64,000 bases of DNA, taken from contig VISH01000002.1 of NCBI GenBank assembly GCA_007827375.1, forward strand, positions 3,683,001-3,747,000. The letters are read 5' to 3'. This DNA is from Alteromonadaceae bacterium 2753L.S.0a.02. Lineage in GTDB: Bacteria; Pseudomonadota; Gammaproteobacteria; Pseudomonadales; Cellvibrionaceae. How positions within the stretch are numbered: the stretch's first letter is position 1; every line of letters begins with the position of its first letter. Shown one piece after another: positions 27,978 to 37,317 of this stretch. Under the pieces are notes generated by a model. The model worked only from the letters and a program-made list of their open reading frames with translations, ran no database searches and was not told where the DNA came from. The translations under genes were made by a program, and so were the position numbers.

Positions 27978-29000
27978 TTATGCAGCAGTTTCAGCGGCTT
28001 CCCGCAATTGCGAGATAAAAGCGGCTTTATCAGCCTCACCTAGATAACTCGCGCTAAATGCATTTTCAGCGACGGCCAAAATTGTTGCTTCATCAAGATT
28101 AAATTCATTCGCCACCGCAAGATAGTTATCGTTGAGGTACCCACCAAAATATGCCGGATCATCAGAATTGATGGTGACTTTCAAACCTTTATTAAACAAA
28201 TCAATAATATTGTGGTCTGCCATAGTGTCGAAAACACGCAAGCGCACATTTGAAAGCGGACACACCGTTAACGCAGTTTGTTGTTGTTTCAAGTATTCGA
28301 CTAATTCAGCATCTTCAATACAACGCACACCGTGATCTATGCGAGTGGCATGCATTATATTTAAACTTCCCCAAATAATTTCAGGGGGACCTTCCTCCCC
28401 TGCGTGAGTGGTCAGATGGTAACCCTTTTGTTTGCCCAACTTGTACAGCTCAGCGAATTTCTCGGGCGGGTTACCTATTTCGGTACTCGCCATACCCAAG
28501 GCTACAAAATCATCTCGCCAGGCATCTGCCATATTGAGTACTTCAATACATTCTTCTTCGGAAGTATGTTTTAAGAGGCTTAAAATCAATAACACACTTT
28601 GCCCCCACTGTTGCTCTGCATCGCTGATCGCACGCTTAAAGCCACCCATGAAAGTTTCAAACGCGATACCCCGTGGGAGATAGGTTTGCGGTTCTATCAT
28701 AATTTCGGTATGCACAATATTGTCGTGCTTACATCGCAGTAGATAATCCATCATTAAATGGTAAAAATCGTCTTCGTCAGACAATACTGAAGCGCCCATG
28801 TAATACAAATCGAGGAAGCTTTGTAAATCCTTAAAATTGTAAGCTTCCATCACATCGGCCTCCGATTTATAGGGCAGCGCAACACCATTCTTTTCGGCAA
28901 GCTGCAACATACGCTGCGCCTCCAGGCTACCATCTAGATGTATATGAAGTTCAGCTTTCGGTAGGGCTTGAATCCAGGCTGTGTCGGCTTGGCTGGGCAT
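27978..29000 (-). CDS. Adenine deaminase (adenosine deaminase fold)
   Basis: 340 aa. Metal and substrate motifs of the adenosine deaminase superfamily are present: HIHLDGS (about residue 18), HAGEEGPPE, VCPLSNVRL and SDDPAYFGGY. The FGGY end, the short length and HAGEEGPP fit the bacterial adenine deaminase branch typified by the Pseudomonas enzyme PA0148, rather than classical Add; this assignment is from memory of that sequence. It would convert adenine to hypoxanthine. It is the neighbour of the hopanoid operon, whose HpnG releases adenine, a possible functional link. Confidence 0.8.
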   Translation of the reverse strand: MPSQADTAWIQALPKAELHIHLDGSLEAQRMLQLAEKNGVALPYKSEADVMEAYNFKDLQSFLDLYYMGASVLSDEDDFYHLMMDYLLRCKHDNIVHTEIMIEPQTYLPRGIAFETFMGGFKRAISDAEQQWGQSVLLILSLLKHTSEEECIEVLNMADAWRDDFVALGMASTEIGNPPEKFAELYKLGKQKGYHLTTHAGEEGPPEIIWGSLNIMHATRIDHGVRCIEDAELVEYLKQQQTALTVCPLSNVRLRVFDTMADHNIIDLFNKGLKVTINSDDPAYFGGYLNDNYLAVANEFNLDEATILAVAENAFSASYLGEADKAAFISQLREAAETAA

Positions 29001-29236
29001 AGGGAGCTCCGTTTAGTGAAGGGCATCAGAGGTGCGACGACGAGCGTTAAAGCATGTGCAGGCGTTACCATAGCGCTGAAACCAAGCATTTTTCAAGTCC
29101 CGAAGGCATTCCAAATAGCGTACTGGTTACGCTTGATTGCGATTGAGGCATCACCTAGTATGGGCGGCTTTTAAGCACCACCGAGCTGTGTGCCTTGAGT
29201 TCAGACACCAGTTTCCACAACAAGGATAATATCTAG

Positions 29237-29995
29237 GTGATTCGAAATACGCGGGCGGTAAGTGCACCCTCAAAAAGCGCCCGCTTACGCCTCGTCATTT
29301 TTATCAGCGTGATTGTGTGTGGCTGGTTAATTTTTTACCACTCACCACTTGCCAGCTGGTTTAACGACACTCAAATACAGAATATCACCGAGCAAATTCG
29401 CTCGCTGTGGTGGGCCCCCCTGGTGCTCATTGCAGCCTATCTGGGCTGCGCATTGAGCGGCGTACCATCCGCCCCCTTGTTTGTGGCCGGCGCAGTTTTC
29501 GGCCCGATATGGGGAACGTTTTACAACACACTGGGGCTCACATGCGGGGCCATCGCGGGTTTCACCCTGGCTCGCACACTCGGTCAGGATTTCGTTCTGC
29601 AAACCACTGGCCCACGATTTTATCGCGTACAGCGTTTTTTCACTCGATTTGGATTCTGGCCCTTAGTGCAAGCACGCTTTTTGCCCATTCCCGATACTGT
29701 GCTCAATTTTTCCGCAGCACTTGCTGGCGTACCCTGGAACCTCTACTTGGTGGCATCCTTGGTCGGTTTGTTACCTTCCACCTTAATTCACACCGTTTGC
29801 ATCTCACAATTATTCGTTGCACCGGACAACCACACGCGAGCGGTAATTGGCGCGCTTTATTTGGGTTCGTTTGTTGTTTTAAATCTTGTGATTGGTGGTC
29901 CCTGGTTGCTGACCCAATGGCAGCGTCGCAAACGGTATAAAACTCTTGTACTGCAACGCCGGCAAAACAACCCTTCGAATCGCAAAACCGCCTAA
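29237..29995 (+). CDS. TVP38/TMEM64 (DedA-like) membrane protein
   Basis: 252 aa with five or six predicted helices. The family core is visible: SGVPSAPLFVAGAVFGPIWG followed by the re-entrant GAIAGFTLARTLG, then FWPLVQARFLPIPDTVLNFSAALAGV. DedA-family proteins are lipid-carrier or scramblase-like. The start is GTG with an AAGGA motif about 11 bp upstream. It is the first gene of a tight five-gene unit with HpnI-like, lipoprotein, MMPL and LolA-like genes, which suggests a lipid-handling role. Substrate unknown. Confidence 0.8.
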   Translation: MIRNTRAVSAPSKSARLRLVIFISVIVCGWLIFYHSPLASWFNDTQIQNITEQIRSLWWAPLVLIAAYLGCALSGVPSAPLFVAGAVFGPIWGTFYNTLGLTCGAIAGFTLARTLGQDFVLQTTGPRFYRVQRFFTRFGFWPLVQARFLPIPDTVLNFSAALAGVPWNLYLVASLVGLLPSTLIHTVCISQLFVAPDNHTRAVIGALYLGSFVVLNLVIGGPWLLTQWQRRKRYKTLVLQRRQNNPSNRKTA

Positions 29996-30001
29996 GCTGC
30001 T

Positions 30002-31144
30002 ATGAACCTCATTCACACTATGCTCATAATATGGACTGGTTTCGCCTGGGTATGGTGGCTGCTTAGTTACTTTTTAGTGTGTAAACCACGAACAACGGCT
30101 TCTTCAAAACCGCGTTGGTATCCCCTTCTGACGATTTTTAAACCACTACCAAAAATAACGGATGAATTGGAGCTCGAATCACTGCAGGAAAACCTGAGCA
30201 GTTGGGTCGCTCAAATGGACGACAACTGTGAAATGCTCATCGGGTGTCATGAATCCGATGCACACCTTTGGCATTCGTTCTGTGCCGCAATGGAAGCTGA
30301 CTACCCGGGGGTTAAACTGGAACTTGTTAGCCACGCCACGCCTCTGCAAGGCTGCGCCAACCCGAAAATAGCCTGGATGAAAAAACTTATTCCCCACGCC
30401 AGAGGCGAACTTTGGTTTTGGAGCGACGCCGATATTTACGCACCGCCAAACACGCTGGCACAACTGCGATTTGACGGCGAACACGGCAACGCCCACATGG
30501 TAACCTGCCCCTACATTATTTCTGAGGCGAGTACCGCTTCATCAATTTTAGACACGCTTTTTGTTAACCTTGAGTTTTACCCCGGCGTGTTGCTGCTGGA
30601 ACGCAATCGGGCTATAGAATTCGGATTCGGTTCTGGCATGTTGTTTAGTCGCACAGAATTCGAACAGAAAGTCGACCTTGATTATTTAGCGAAGAGCCTC
30701 GCCGACGACTACCACCTTGGGCGTATGCTGCAACCAGTCAAGCTGGCAACAGTAACCCTTTCTACTCAAGCAACGGCAAGAAGCTGGTCTGCTGCTGTAT
30801 CTCATTACCGACGTTGGCAAAAAACGGTGCGATGGAATCGCCCGCTCGGATTTGCATCGCAAATTATGGTTTTGCCGCTGTTAGGCTGGATTACTGCAAC
30901 CGTTTTACAGCCCCAGTCAGCGTTCGCATGGCTTGGCATTTTGGCCGTTTTACTGGCGGATGTGATTGCAGCTCTCACTATTTGCCGGCAATTAAGATGT
31001 CGTTTAAGCGCTGCAGCTACAGCGGCCATTCCAGCCTGGAGCTTTTTGCGCGTGCTGATTTTTATAAGTTGCTGGCTGCCTATTCCTGTGCGCTGGCGCG
31101 GTCAAATTTGGCACTCCGCATTTTATGAGGGTAACCGCCATTAA
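30002..31144 (+). CDS. hpnI: HpnI-like glycosyltransferase
   Basis: 380 aa, a GT21/ceramide-glucosyltransferase-type enzyme. An N-terminal membrane helix is followed by the catalytic domain: NPKIAWMKKLIPHARGE, the metal-binding motif WFWSDADIY, SLADDYHLGRML and YRRWQKTVR (the (Q/R)xxRW-type end). Three or four C-terminal membrane helices follow. In hopanoid clusters the HpnI enzyme adds N-acetylglucosamine to bacteriohopanetetrol, and HpnK then removes the acetyl group. Both genes are present here. The general GT21 fold is firm; the substrate is inferred from context. Confidence 0.75.
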   Translation: MNLIHTMLIIWTGFAWVWWLLSYFLVCKPRTTASSKPRWYPLLTIFKPLPKITDELELESLQENLSSWVAQMDDNCEMLIGCHESDAHLWHSFCAAMEADYPGVKLELVSHATPLQGCANPKIAWMKKLIPHARGELWFWSDADIYAPPNTLAQLRFDGEHGNAHMVTCPYIISEASTASSILDTLFVNLEFYPGVLLLERNRAIEFGFGSGMLFSRTEFEQKVDLDYLAKSLADDYHLGRMLQPVKLATVTLSTQATARSWSAAVSHYRRWQKTVRWNRPLGFASQIMVLPLLGWITATVLQPQSAFAWLGILAVLLADVIAALTICRQLRCRLSAAATAAIPAWSFLRVLIFISCWLPIPVRWRGQIWHSAFYEGNRH

Positions 31145-31625
31145 ATTCATAACCATCACCATAAGAAATTGTTTACTACTTGTTGCTTTCATACTTGCGT
31201 CCTGCGCACAGCAACCGCTTCCACAGGTCGATCTTCAGAATTCCAATTGGCAAGTATTGCGCGGCCAGGCCTCGTGGCAACCTGCGGGTGATCGCCCTCG
31301 TATCGCGGGTGATGTATTAATTGCAAAAGATAACGCCGGTAATAGTTATATTGAATTCTCCAAAACACCTGTGGCTATATTTACGGCGCAAATACACAAT
31401 TCACGCTGGGCACTCAATATGATTGCCTCGAGTGCTACGCACCATGGGCGGGGAACTCCCCCAAAACGGTTTATATGGTTTTACGTCCCAGACTTTGTAA
31501 TGAAACACACCCCACTACCCGATTCTAATTGGTCATTCGAGTATAAATCGGGGGACACAGTGATATTGAAAAACCCCAAAACGGGTGAAAATATTCGTTT
31601 GGTTATGGATTCTCCGCTGCCATGA
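31125..31625 (+). CDS. Lipoprotein of the hopanoid export unit
   Basis: 166 aa. The signal peptide CLLLVAFILASC gives a lipidated Cys at about residue 27. The mature part has WQVLRGQASWQP, GDVLIAKDNAGNSYIEFSKT and WALNMIASSATHHGRG; the order of strands suggests a LolB- or DUF3261-like half-barrel, but I cannot prove this by motif. Its start overlaps the end of the glycosyltransferase gene by 20 bp and its stop codon overlaps the MMPL start. A role as outer-membrane acceptor for lipid handed over by the LolA-like protein is inferred. Confidence 0.6.
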   Translation: MRVTAIKFITITIRNCLLLVAFILASCAQQPLPQVDLQNSNWQVLRGQASWQPAGDRPRIAGDVLIAKDNAGNSYIEFSKTPVAIFTAQIHNSRWALNMIASSATHHGRGTPPKRFIWFYVPDFVMKHTPLPDSNWSFEYKSGDTVILKNPKTGENIRLVMDSPLP

Positions 31626-33997
31626 GAAATTGGATATCCTGGCTAGTCACGCTTATCGCAGTTATCAGCCTATACATTGTTGTACCAGTACAATTTAATG
31701 CCGACGTTTTTGATTTATTACCAAAAGGTGCGGCTACCGTAGAGGGCCTGCAACGTTATCAACACAGCTTTGGCTCAAGCGAAGCGGTTATCCTAACCTT
31801 AGAATGTGATGATGCTGAAATTCTTGATAGCGTAGTACCCGAATTAGCAATGCATTTTCAGAACAACGGAATTGCTAAAAGTGCAGTCTGGCAAAACCCC
31901 TTGGGTGAAAACCAGCAGGCGTTGGGCGAACTTATCGCCTATCTGTGGTTGAACGCTCCACCAGAAAAATTGGCAGAATTGCAGGAAAAACTGTCTACCA
32001 AAGGCCTTGAAACGCAACTACAAGATACATTGGAACGCATTGGCGCTTCGTTCAATGCAGGGGAAATTGCCCAACTCGCTAACGACCCTCTTGGTTTGAC
32101 CGATATTGCACAAGGACTGGCAAACACGGGTAAAAATCCCTTCGCATCCCGCGATGGCAAGCTCCGCGTCTTAATCCTCAGCTATCCAAACAAAGCCAGC
32201 CATTATTTTGCGTATAAAAAATGGCTCGACAGCATAGATAGAGCTCTGCGAGAACTACGCGACTCCCGAAAACTTCCCAACAGTGTGCGTGTGGGTAAAA
32301 CTGGCAACCCTGTTTTTGTGACTGAATTTGGCAGTCAATTAATTAAAGATCTCAGCCTTGCTGCAGTGGGCACTTTGCTTATAGTGATGTTGCTGTTCTG
32401 GTGGGCCCACCGCAGCTGGCGCGCTCTAGCTTGGCTGAGTGCCGGACTAGCACTTACTCTGGCGCTAACCATTTTAATTGGCAGTAGTATTTTTGGCGCT
32501 CTCAACGCCGTAAGTTTTGGGTTTGCCGCTTTACTCATGGGGTTGGCAGTAGATTATGGGTTGATTGTTTACCAAGAGCTACGCTCAAACCCCGCGCTTT
32601 CAGCAAATCAGCTTCGCAAACATCTCAGCCCCAGCATTTTATGGGCGGCACTGACAACCGCCGGTGCATTTTTTATGCTCACACGTAGCAGCCTACCTGG
32701 GCTCATGCAACTCGGGCTTTTGGTAGCGATTGGCATTATTGTCGCGGCGCTCATGGTACTTTATTTATTTTTACCGGCCGTAGCGGGTAAATCTGCGGCG
32801 GAAAACATGGCAAGCAAAACCTGGATACTACCCAAAAATTGGGTGGCAACCATAACCGTAGCGATGTTTATCGCGGCCATTATTATTATTTGGTTAATTC
32901 CACCGAGTATTGTTACCGACGTTGCAAAACTCCAATTCAACAACAATGAGGCGCAGCGTGTGCACGATCACATGCAGTCACGCCTGGGTGAGGAGAACGC
33001 ACAATTATGGTTAATTCTCGACGCAGAAAAAAGTTCGCAAATTGCCGATACGCTGCAACAAATCCAGACTCTTATCGACCAAAGTGACTTAAATATTACG
33101 GCTAAATTGCCCACGGCATTGTGGCCTATATTGGATTATCAACAGAACAATATAAATACTCTCGCAAGTTTAGCTGATGAACGACAACGATTCGCAAGCC
33201 AAGTGGAAAGCGCCGGGTTTCGACCGGAGTCATTGGGATTTTCGGAGGTAATATTCAAGGCTTGGCTCAGTTTCGCCAAGCAATCTGGAATCGATAAAAC
33301 GCGGGTATTGTGGCCCCAAAACCCGGCCAACATCTGGCTTTATTCGCAATTTTCCAGTGAAGATAAGGGGCACTGGTATGCCTTGGGTCAGGTCGCCGCG
33401 GATAAGCTCACGACACAACAATTGCAACAATTCGCGCAGCGAATTACAGAGATTCCAGGGGCAAAGCTCGTGGGCTGGACACTCCTGGCCGACGAGTTAG
33501 CAAAAACCATGGTGGATGATGTTATAAAGGTGTTGTTACCTATGCTGGTGGCACTTACGCTACTGCTGGCAGGCGCTTTCAGGCATTGGGTGGACGTATT
33601 GCTCAGTTTTGCGAGCCTGGCCTTCGGTCTGTTGCTATTAGCTGCCGTAATGTCGTTATGCGGTTGGCATTGGAATATTATTAATCTCACAGCGTTACCG
33701 CTGCTTTTGGGCGCAGGCGTTGATTACAGCATTCATATTCAGCTGGCGTTAAAGCGTTACAACGCAAACTTGACATTAATTTTTAGAGCGGTTGGTCGCG
33801 CCATTCTGCTGTGTGGTGCATCGACTGCAGTTGCCTTCGCAAGCCTTGGCCTCGGTAGCAACGCAGGAATTGCCAGTCTTGGAAAAGTGACCGCCGCTGG
33901 CATTATTATTATGGCGTTAAGCGCTGTACTGTTGTTGCCACAATGGTGGTTAATCTTACGGCGTCCTTCAACAGAGAATCACAATGAATCGACTTAA
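31622..33997 (+). CDS. HpnN-like MMPL/RND lipid exporter
   Basis: 791 aa with two repeats of one membrane helix, a large periplasmic loop and five helices, the MMPL layout. Characteristic segments: VSFGFAALLMGLAVDYGLIVYQEL in repeat one and LTALPLLLGAGVDYSIHIQLALKR in repeat two, each with the GxxxDY motif needed for proton relay. HpnN of Rhodopseudomonas moves hopanoids to the outer membrane. This gene is coupled by an ATGA overlap to the lipoprotein upstream and overlaps the LolA-like gene downstream. The precise cargo is inferred from the cluster. Confidence 0.8.
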   Translation: MRNWISWLVTLIAVISLYIVVPVQFNADVFDLLPKGAATVEGLQRYQHSFGSSEAVILTLECDDAEILDSVVPELAMHFQNNGIAKSAVWQNPLGENQQALGELIAYLWLNAPPEKLAELQEKLSTKGLETQLQDTLERIGASFNAGEIAQLANDPLGLTDIAQGLANTGKNPFASRDGKLRVLILSYPNKASHYFAYKKWLDSIDRALRELRDSRKLPNSVRVGKTGNPVFVTEFGSQLIKDLSLAAVGTLLIVMLLFWWAHRSWRALAWLSAGLALTLALTILIGSSIFGALNAVSFGFAALLMGLAVDYGLIVYQELRSNPALSANQLRKHLSPSILWAALTTAGAFFMLTRSSLPGLMQLGLLVAIGIIVAALMVLYLFLPAVAGKSAAENMASKTWILPKNWVATITVAMFIAAIIIIWLIPPSIVTDVAKLQFNNNEAQRVHDHMQSRLGEENAQLWLILDAEKSSQIADTLQQIQTLIDQSDLNITAKLPTALWPILDYQQNNINTLASLADERQRFASQVESAGFRPESLGFSEVIFKAWLSFAKQSGIDKTRVLWPQNPANIWLYSQFSSEDKGHWYALGQVAADKLTTQQLQQFAQRITEIPGAKLVGWTLLADELAKTMVDDVIKVLLPMLVALTLLLAGAFRHWVDVLLSFASLAFGLLLLAAVMSLCGWHWNIINLTALPLLLGAGVDYSIHIQLALKRYNANLTLIFRAVGRAILLCGASTAVAFASLGLGSNAGIASLGKVTAAGIIIMALSAVLLLPQWWLILRRPSTENHNEST

Positions 33998-34661
33998 ATA
34001 TTTGACCTTTTTTGTACTTGCATTGTGTAGCGTGGCGCACGCTGACAATACCCTCGAACGTTGGTTAGCTCACCAAGCCGAAATCACTACCTGGCAGGCT
34101 CAAGTGATACAAATTAGGCGTATAAAAAATCTCACTAATGAACTTAGCAACCCAGGTACCTTACAATTTATCAAACCCAATCAATTCCGCTGGGAACTTG
34201 GCAAGCCACTTCGAACCCTCGCAATTAGGGATGGCGCTCAGCTCCTCATTGCGTACCCCCGGTTACAACAAGCCGAGCGCTACCCATTCGACAAAATTAC
34301 CGACCCAGCTATGAAGCAGGCATTATTGTTGTTGGAAGTGGGATTTCCCAGCGATGCAACTCTTTTTTACGAGCAATATGCTCCGCTAAAAACCACGCTA
34401 ATTAATCGGGAAAACAATAAAAAAGTAGCCATTATTGAATTAGAACCCAAAGCCGGCGGTGCGCGAAAATTGTTGGAGAAAGTTATTTTGGAAATAACGC
34501 AAGAAGCCTTACTGCTGGAGGCTAATGAGTTACACTTCAGTGACGGGTCCAGCTTGCGGAACGAATTCACGCAACAAGTATTTAATAGTACTTTGCCCGA
34601 AAGCGTTTTAAACGTAGACCTTACCGGCTACGAGATCAGCGAGCCCTTGAGTCAAAAATAA
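33984..34661 (+). CDS. LolA-like outer-membrane lipoprotein carrier
   Basis: 225 aa with a signal peptide (LTFFVLALCSVAHA). LolA-fold signatures are present: TLERWLAHQAEITTWQAQ, GTLQFIKPNQFRWELGKP (Pro-x-Phe-Arg-Trp strand) and ALLLEANELHFSDGSSLRNEF. The length and the missing LolB partner suggest a dedicated carrier rather than the housekeeping LolA. It overlaps the MMPL gene by 14 bp. It could ferry the exported lipid, probably a hopanoid, across the periplasm. Confidence 0.8.
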   Translation: MNRLKYLTFFVLALCSVAHADNTLERWLAHQAEITTWQAQVIQIRRIKNLTNELSNPGTLQFIKPNQFRWELGKPLRTLAIRDGAQLLIAYPRLQQAERYPFDKITDPAMKQALLLLEVGFPSDATLFYEQYAPLKTTLINRENNKKVAIIELEPKAGGARKLLEKVILEITQEALLLEANELHFSDGSSLRNEFTQQVFNSTLPESVLNVDLTGYEISEPLSQK

Positions 34662-34686
34662 ATTCCGCGCCGAGTACTGCTACGTC

Positions 34687-35433
34687 TCAGCCAATCGGCC
34701 AATGAATACCTGAAGGCCACTGTTCCTTCAGAGCGATCAGGCAACGAGTATCGGCATCGCCCTGAACGCGGGGATGAAACATAAATTCATGCAATTCACC
34801 GGGTCTGGAGTGCTGAGCAAGTTCTTCCAGTTTGGCACGCACCTCTCCTGATTCCATTCTAAAGGTTCGATCAATCCCCCACAGTGAGTCACTCGCCCGA
34901 AACGGCAGGTTTTTAATGTGCGGCTTCTGAAGCAGGTTATCCAGAATTTTGTAGGCGAGTTGTGGCTTATCAAAAAAACGGGGGCGAGCCCAGCGCATCC
35001 ATCCTGAAAATTCACCACGCAATTCATCGACCACGGTTTTCCGAATAAAAGGATGTATAAACATGTGGTGATGAGCATTGATAAAAGCACAGCTCAGCCC
35101 GGTGTCTTTAAAAGCCAGCCATTGTGCCTGCACCTCGGCACGTACCAGCGCTCTGGCGCTGCGCGAAAAACCGATTGCAAAACCTGCACTGGCTGGCGTC
35201 TGCCACGGCCATGAAGCGCGTGTGAGGGGTTTACTATCAACAATATGAAAATGCCAGCCGATTTTTAATTTGGGGTTTTCCCGCGCAAGCGCCACCGCGT
35301 GACAAGTACTTGCTTGCCCCATCATCAGCGCGACACCGCTTAACGCACCCTTTTGGTGACTATGCACCATCGCAAGATTGGTTTGCTCGTCCCGACCAAA
35401 ATCGTCGGCAATAAATTCAAATTGAACGTTCAA
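34687..35433 (-). CDS. hpnK: HpnK/ChbG (YdjC)-family deacetylase
   Basis: 248 aa. It has the YdjC fold: FEFIADDFGRDEQTN with the metal-binding Asp pair near residue 10, GWHFHIVDSKPLT, and FINAHHHMFIHPF with the His residues. The C-terminal HEFMFHPRVQGD contains a further conserved His. In hopanoid operons this enzyme deacetylates N-acetylglucosaminyl-bacteriohopanetetrol. It is transcribed against its neighbours, with a separate promoter region upstream at about 35434-35500. Confidence 0.8.
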   Translation of the reverse strand: MNVQFEFIADDFGRDEQTNLAMVHSHQKGALSGVALMMGQASTCHAVALARENPKLKIGWHFHIVDSKPLTRASWPWQTPASAGFAIGFSRSARALVRAEVQAQWLAFKDTGLSCAFINAHHHMFIHPFIRKTVVDELRGEFSGWMRWARPRFFDKPQLAYKILDNLLQKPHIKNLPFRASDSLWGIDRTFRMESGEVRAKLEELAQHSRPGELHEFMFHPRVQGDADTRCLIALKEQWPSGIHWPIG

Positions 35434-35530
35434 TCGTCTCTCCTTTTTTGGTGCTCAATTTACCAACTTTTAATGGGCTTGCAAGCTTGTTATATTGCCG
35501 TTCCCCAATGAACTCGCCAAGGATGAATAC

Positions 35531-36109
35531 TTGTTACGCTCACTAATTTCACATTTTGACAAATTCCTCCGTGGTAAACTCGGGGTGTTTGAATTTTGGG
35601 AGCACCCTGACGCATTAATTCGCATTAGTTTTGCTGTCAGTGATCGCCCACTACAACTTGCTGATGCAGTCGCTTCACCCGGCAAACGCGTGGTTGAAAT
35701 TCATTTCTGGAACGAACACGTACCTTCGCAGTCTGAAGCTAAATCAGCGATGGCGTGGGCAGCGCGCGGGGCTCTCATGCTGAAGGTTTCGTTCAATAAA
35801 CTTGCTGATCACCTGGTTGAAGACCCACGCTTCGCAAACGTGGAGCTGGTGGGAGGTATCACACCGCTGGTGTTTACCGGCAACCACGGTGGCGGTGATA
35901 AAGTGTGGCGCCGTTTGGGTTTCACTATGTCGCCTTGTAAACACAAACTGGGGCGCTTTGGCGAGTTTTGGGAAAATGTTTACACATGGCTCATTATGTG
36001 GACATTCAACCCTGATGCCATCAAAAAGCAAAATCCTTTTACCATGCGTCGCGCCGAGTTTTGGGCCGATCGCGATTCATTCGTGAAATTGCACTACCGC
36101 CCGAAATAA
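35531..36109 (+). CDS. YkoP-like domain protein
   Basis: About 192 aa from TTG 35531, which has an AAGGA motif 7 bp upstream; a longer TTG frame to 35495 also exists. It has GVFEFWEHPDALIRISF near the N terminus and VEIHFWNEHVPSQS, which match the YkoP domain often fused to polysaccharide deacetylases (V-E-x-H-F-x-N-E-H). Here it is a free-standing protein. Its catalytic role is unknown. It precedes the sulfotransferase gene by 44 bp. Confidence 0.55.
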   Translation: MLRSLISHFDKFLRGKLGVFEFWEHPDALIRISFAVSDRPLQLADAVASPGKRVVEIHFWNEHVPSQSEAKSAMAWAARGALMLKVSFNKLADHLVEDPRFANVELVGGITPLVFTGNHGGGDKVWRRLGFTMSPCKHKLGRFGEFWENVYTWLIMWTFNPDAIKKQNPFTMRRAEFWADRDSFVKLHYRPK

Positions 36110-36153
36110 TTTTCGGTAATATTTGTTCCCATAATTGCAGGAATCAATTCACT

Positions 36154-37317
36154 ATGAATTATGATTTTAGCAGTTTAGTGATTTTTATCCGACAGTGGTT
36201 TTCTCACCTGGGCAATTCATTGCGCCAAGTGGCAATCGCGTTCGCTTTTCTTATATTTTATCCACTCTTGCAATTATGGAATTGGAGTTCATTCCTTCTC
36301 GATGAGCTTTTTTATCCTAGCTACCGCAGGCAATCGATCCGACAGCCTGTGTTCGTAATTGGCATGTTCCGCTCTGGAACCACTCTACTGCATCGTTTAT
36401 TAGCACAAGATTCGCAATTCAATACCATGATGATGTGGGAAGTGCTGTTCGCTCCGGCGATATTTCAGCGCAAACTCTTCCTACTGATTCACCGAGTTGC
36501 GGGCAGTATTTTCCGACCACTACTAAACAGGCTGCATGCCAGCTGGCTAAAAAACAACCCCATGCACCAGGTTAACCTGCAATACCCCGAAGAAGATGAC
36601 TACCTGTTGTTGCATCGCTGGTCGACGCTGACGGCAGGTTTGTCCTCCGGTGAATTAGACCTGGCGCGACCCTATTTACACTTCGATCAACAAATAAAAA
36701 AACGCGCAGAGATTATGGAATTCTATGCGCTATGTGTAAAAAAACACCTGTTTAGCCATCGCGGCGAAGGCTCCATATATCTGGCTAAAAACCCAGCGCT
36801 CACACCTAAATTGCAATCCATGTATACGCAATTTCCGGATGCCAAGGTCGTATTCATTGTGCGTAGTCCGCTGGAAGTTATTCCATCATTTCTCAGTATG
36901 ATGAAATTTAGCTGGCGCATAATCGGAACTCAGAAGCGCGAAGAAACTCTTAAAAATTTTTTATGGGAAATGGCCAAGCATTGGTATCGCTACCCCTTGC
37001 AGGTACTCGCCGGTCGCGACCCAAGTAGCTATGCGATCATCCGCTATGACGATTTAATTCAGCAGCCCGAAACAACCATTCGCGAGCTGTATCAGCGACT
37101 GGAGTTGCCGTTTAGCGAGGCGTTTGCTGAAGCGGTTAAAAAAGAATGTGAACAGATAAAGCAGTATTCCACAAAACATCATTACGATTTAGCGGCGCTC
37201 GGTTTAAATCACGATCTGATTGTTGAAGAGTTCGATGATATTTTTCAGCGATTTCAATTTGATACTGGTCGTCCACACACCAGTCGCAGCAATATATCTA
37301 ATTTTGCAATGAGCTAG
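36154..37317 (+). CDS. PAPS-dependent sulfotransferase family protein
   Basis: About 387 aa from ATG 36154 (a CAGGA motif lies upstream); a longer frame would overlap the preceding gene. The 5'-phosphosulfate loop is FRSGTTLLHRLLAQDS (about residues 70-85) and the 3'-phosphate motif is VFIVRSPLEVIPSFLSM. N-terminal hydrophobic segments at about 20-50 suggest membrane association. It would transfer sulfate from PAPS to a hydroxyl, plausibly of a membrane lipid such as a hopanoid. Its last 20 bp overlap the convergent shc gene. The acceptor is unknown. Confidence 0.75.
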   Translation: MNYDFSSLVIFIRQWFSHLGNSLRQVAIAFAFLIFYPLLQLWNWSSFLLDELFYPSYRRQSIRQPVFVIGMFRSGTTLLHRLLAQDSQFNTMMMWEVLFAPAIFQRKLFLLIHRVAGSIFRPLLNRLHASWLKNNPMHQVNLQYPEEDDYLLLHRWSTLTAGLSSGELDLARPYLHFDQQIKKRAEIMEFYALCVKKHLFSHRGEGSIYLAKNPALTPKLQSMYTQFPDAKVVFIVRSPLEVIPSFLSMMKFSWRIIGTQKREETLKNFLWEMAKHWYRYPLQVLAGRDPSSYAIIRYDDLIQQPETTIRELYQRLELPFSEAFAEAVKKECEQIKQYSTKHHYDLAALGLNHDLIVEEFDDIFQRFQFDTGRPHTSRSNISNFAMS

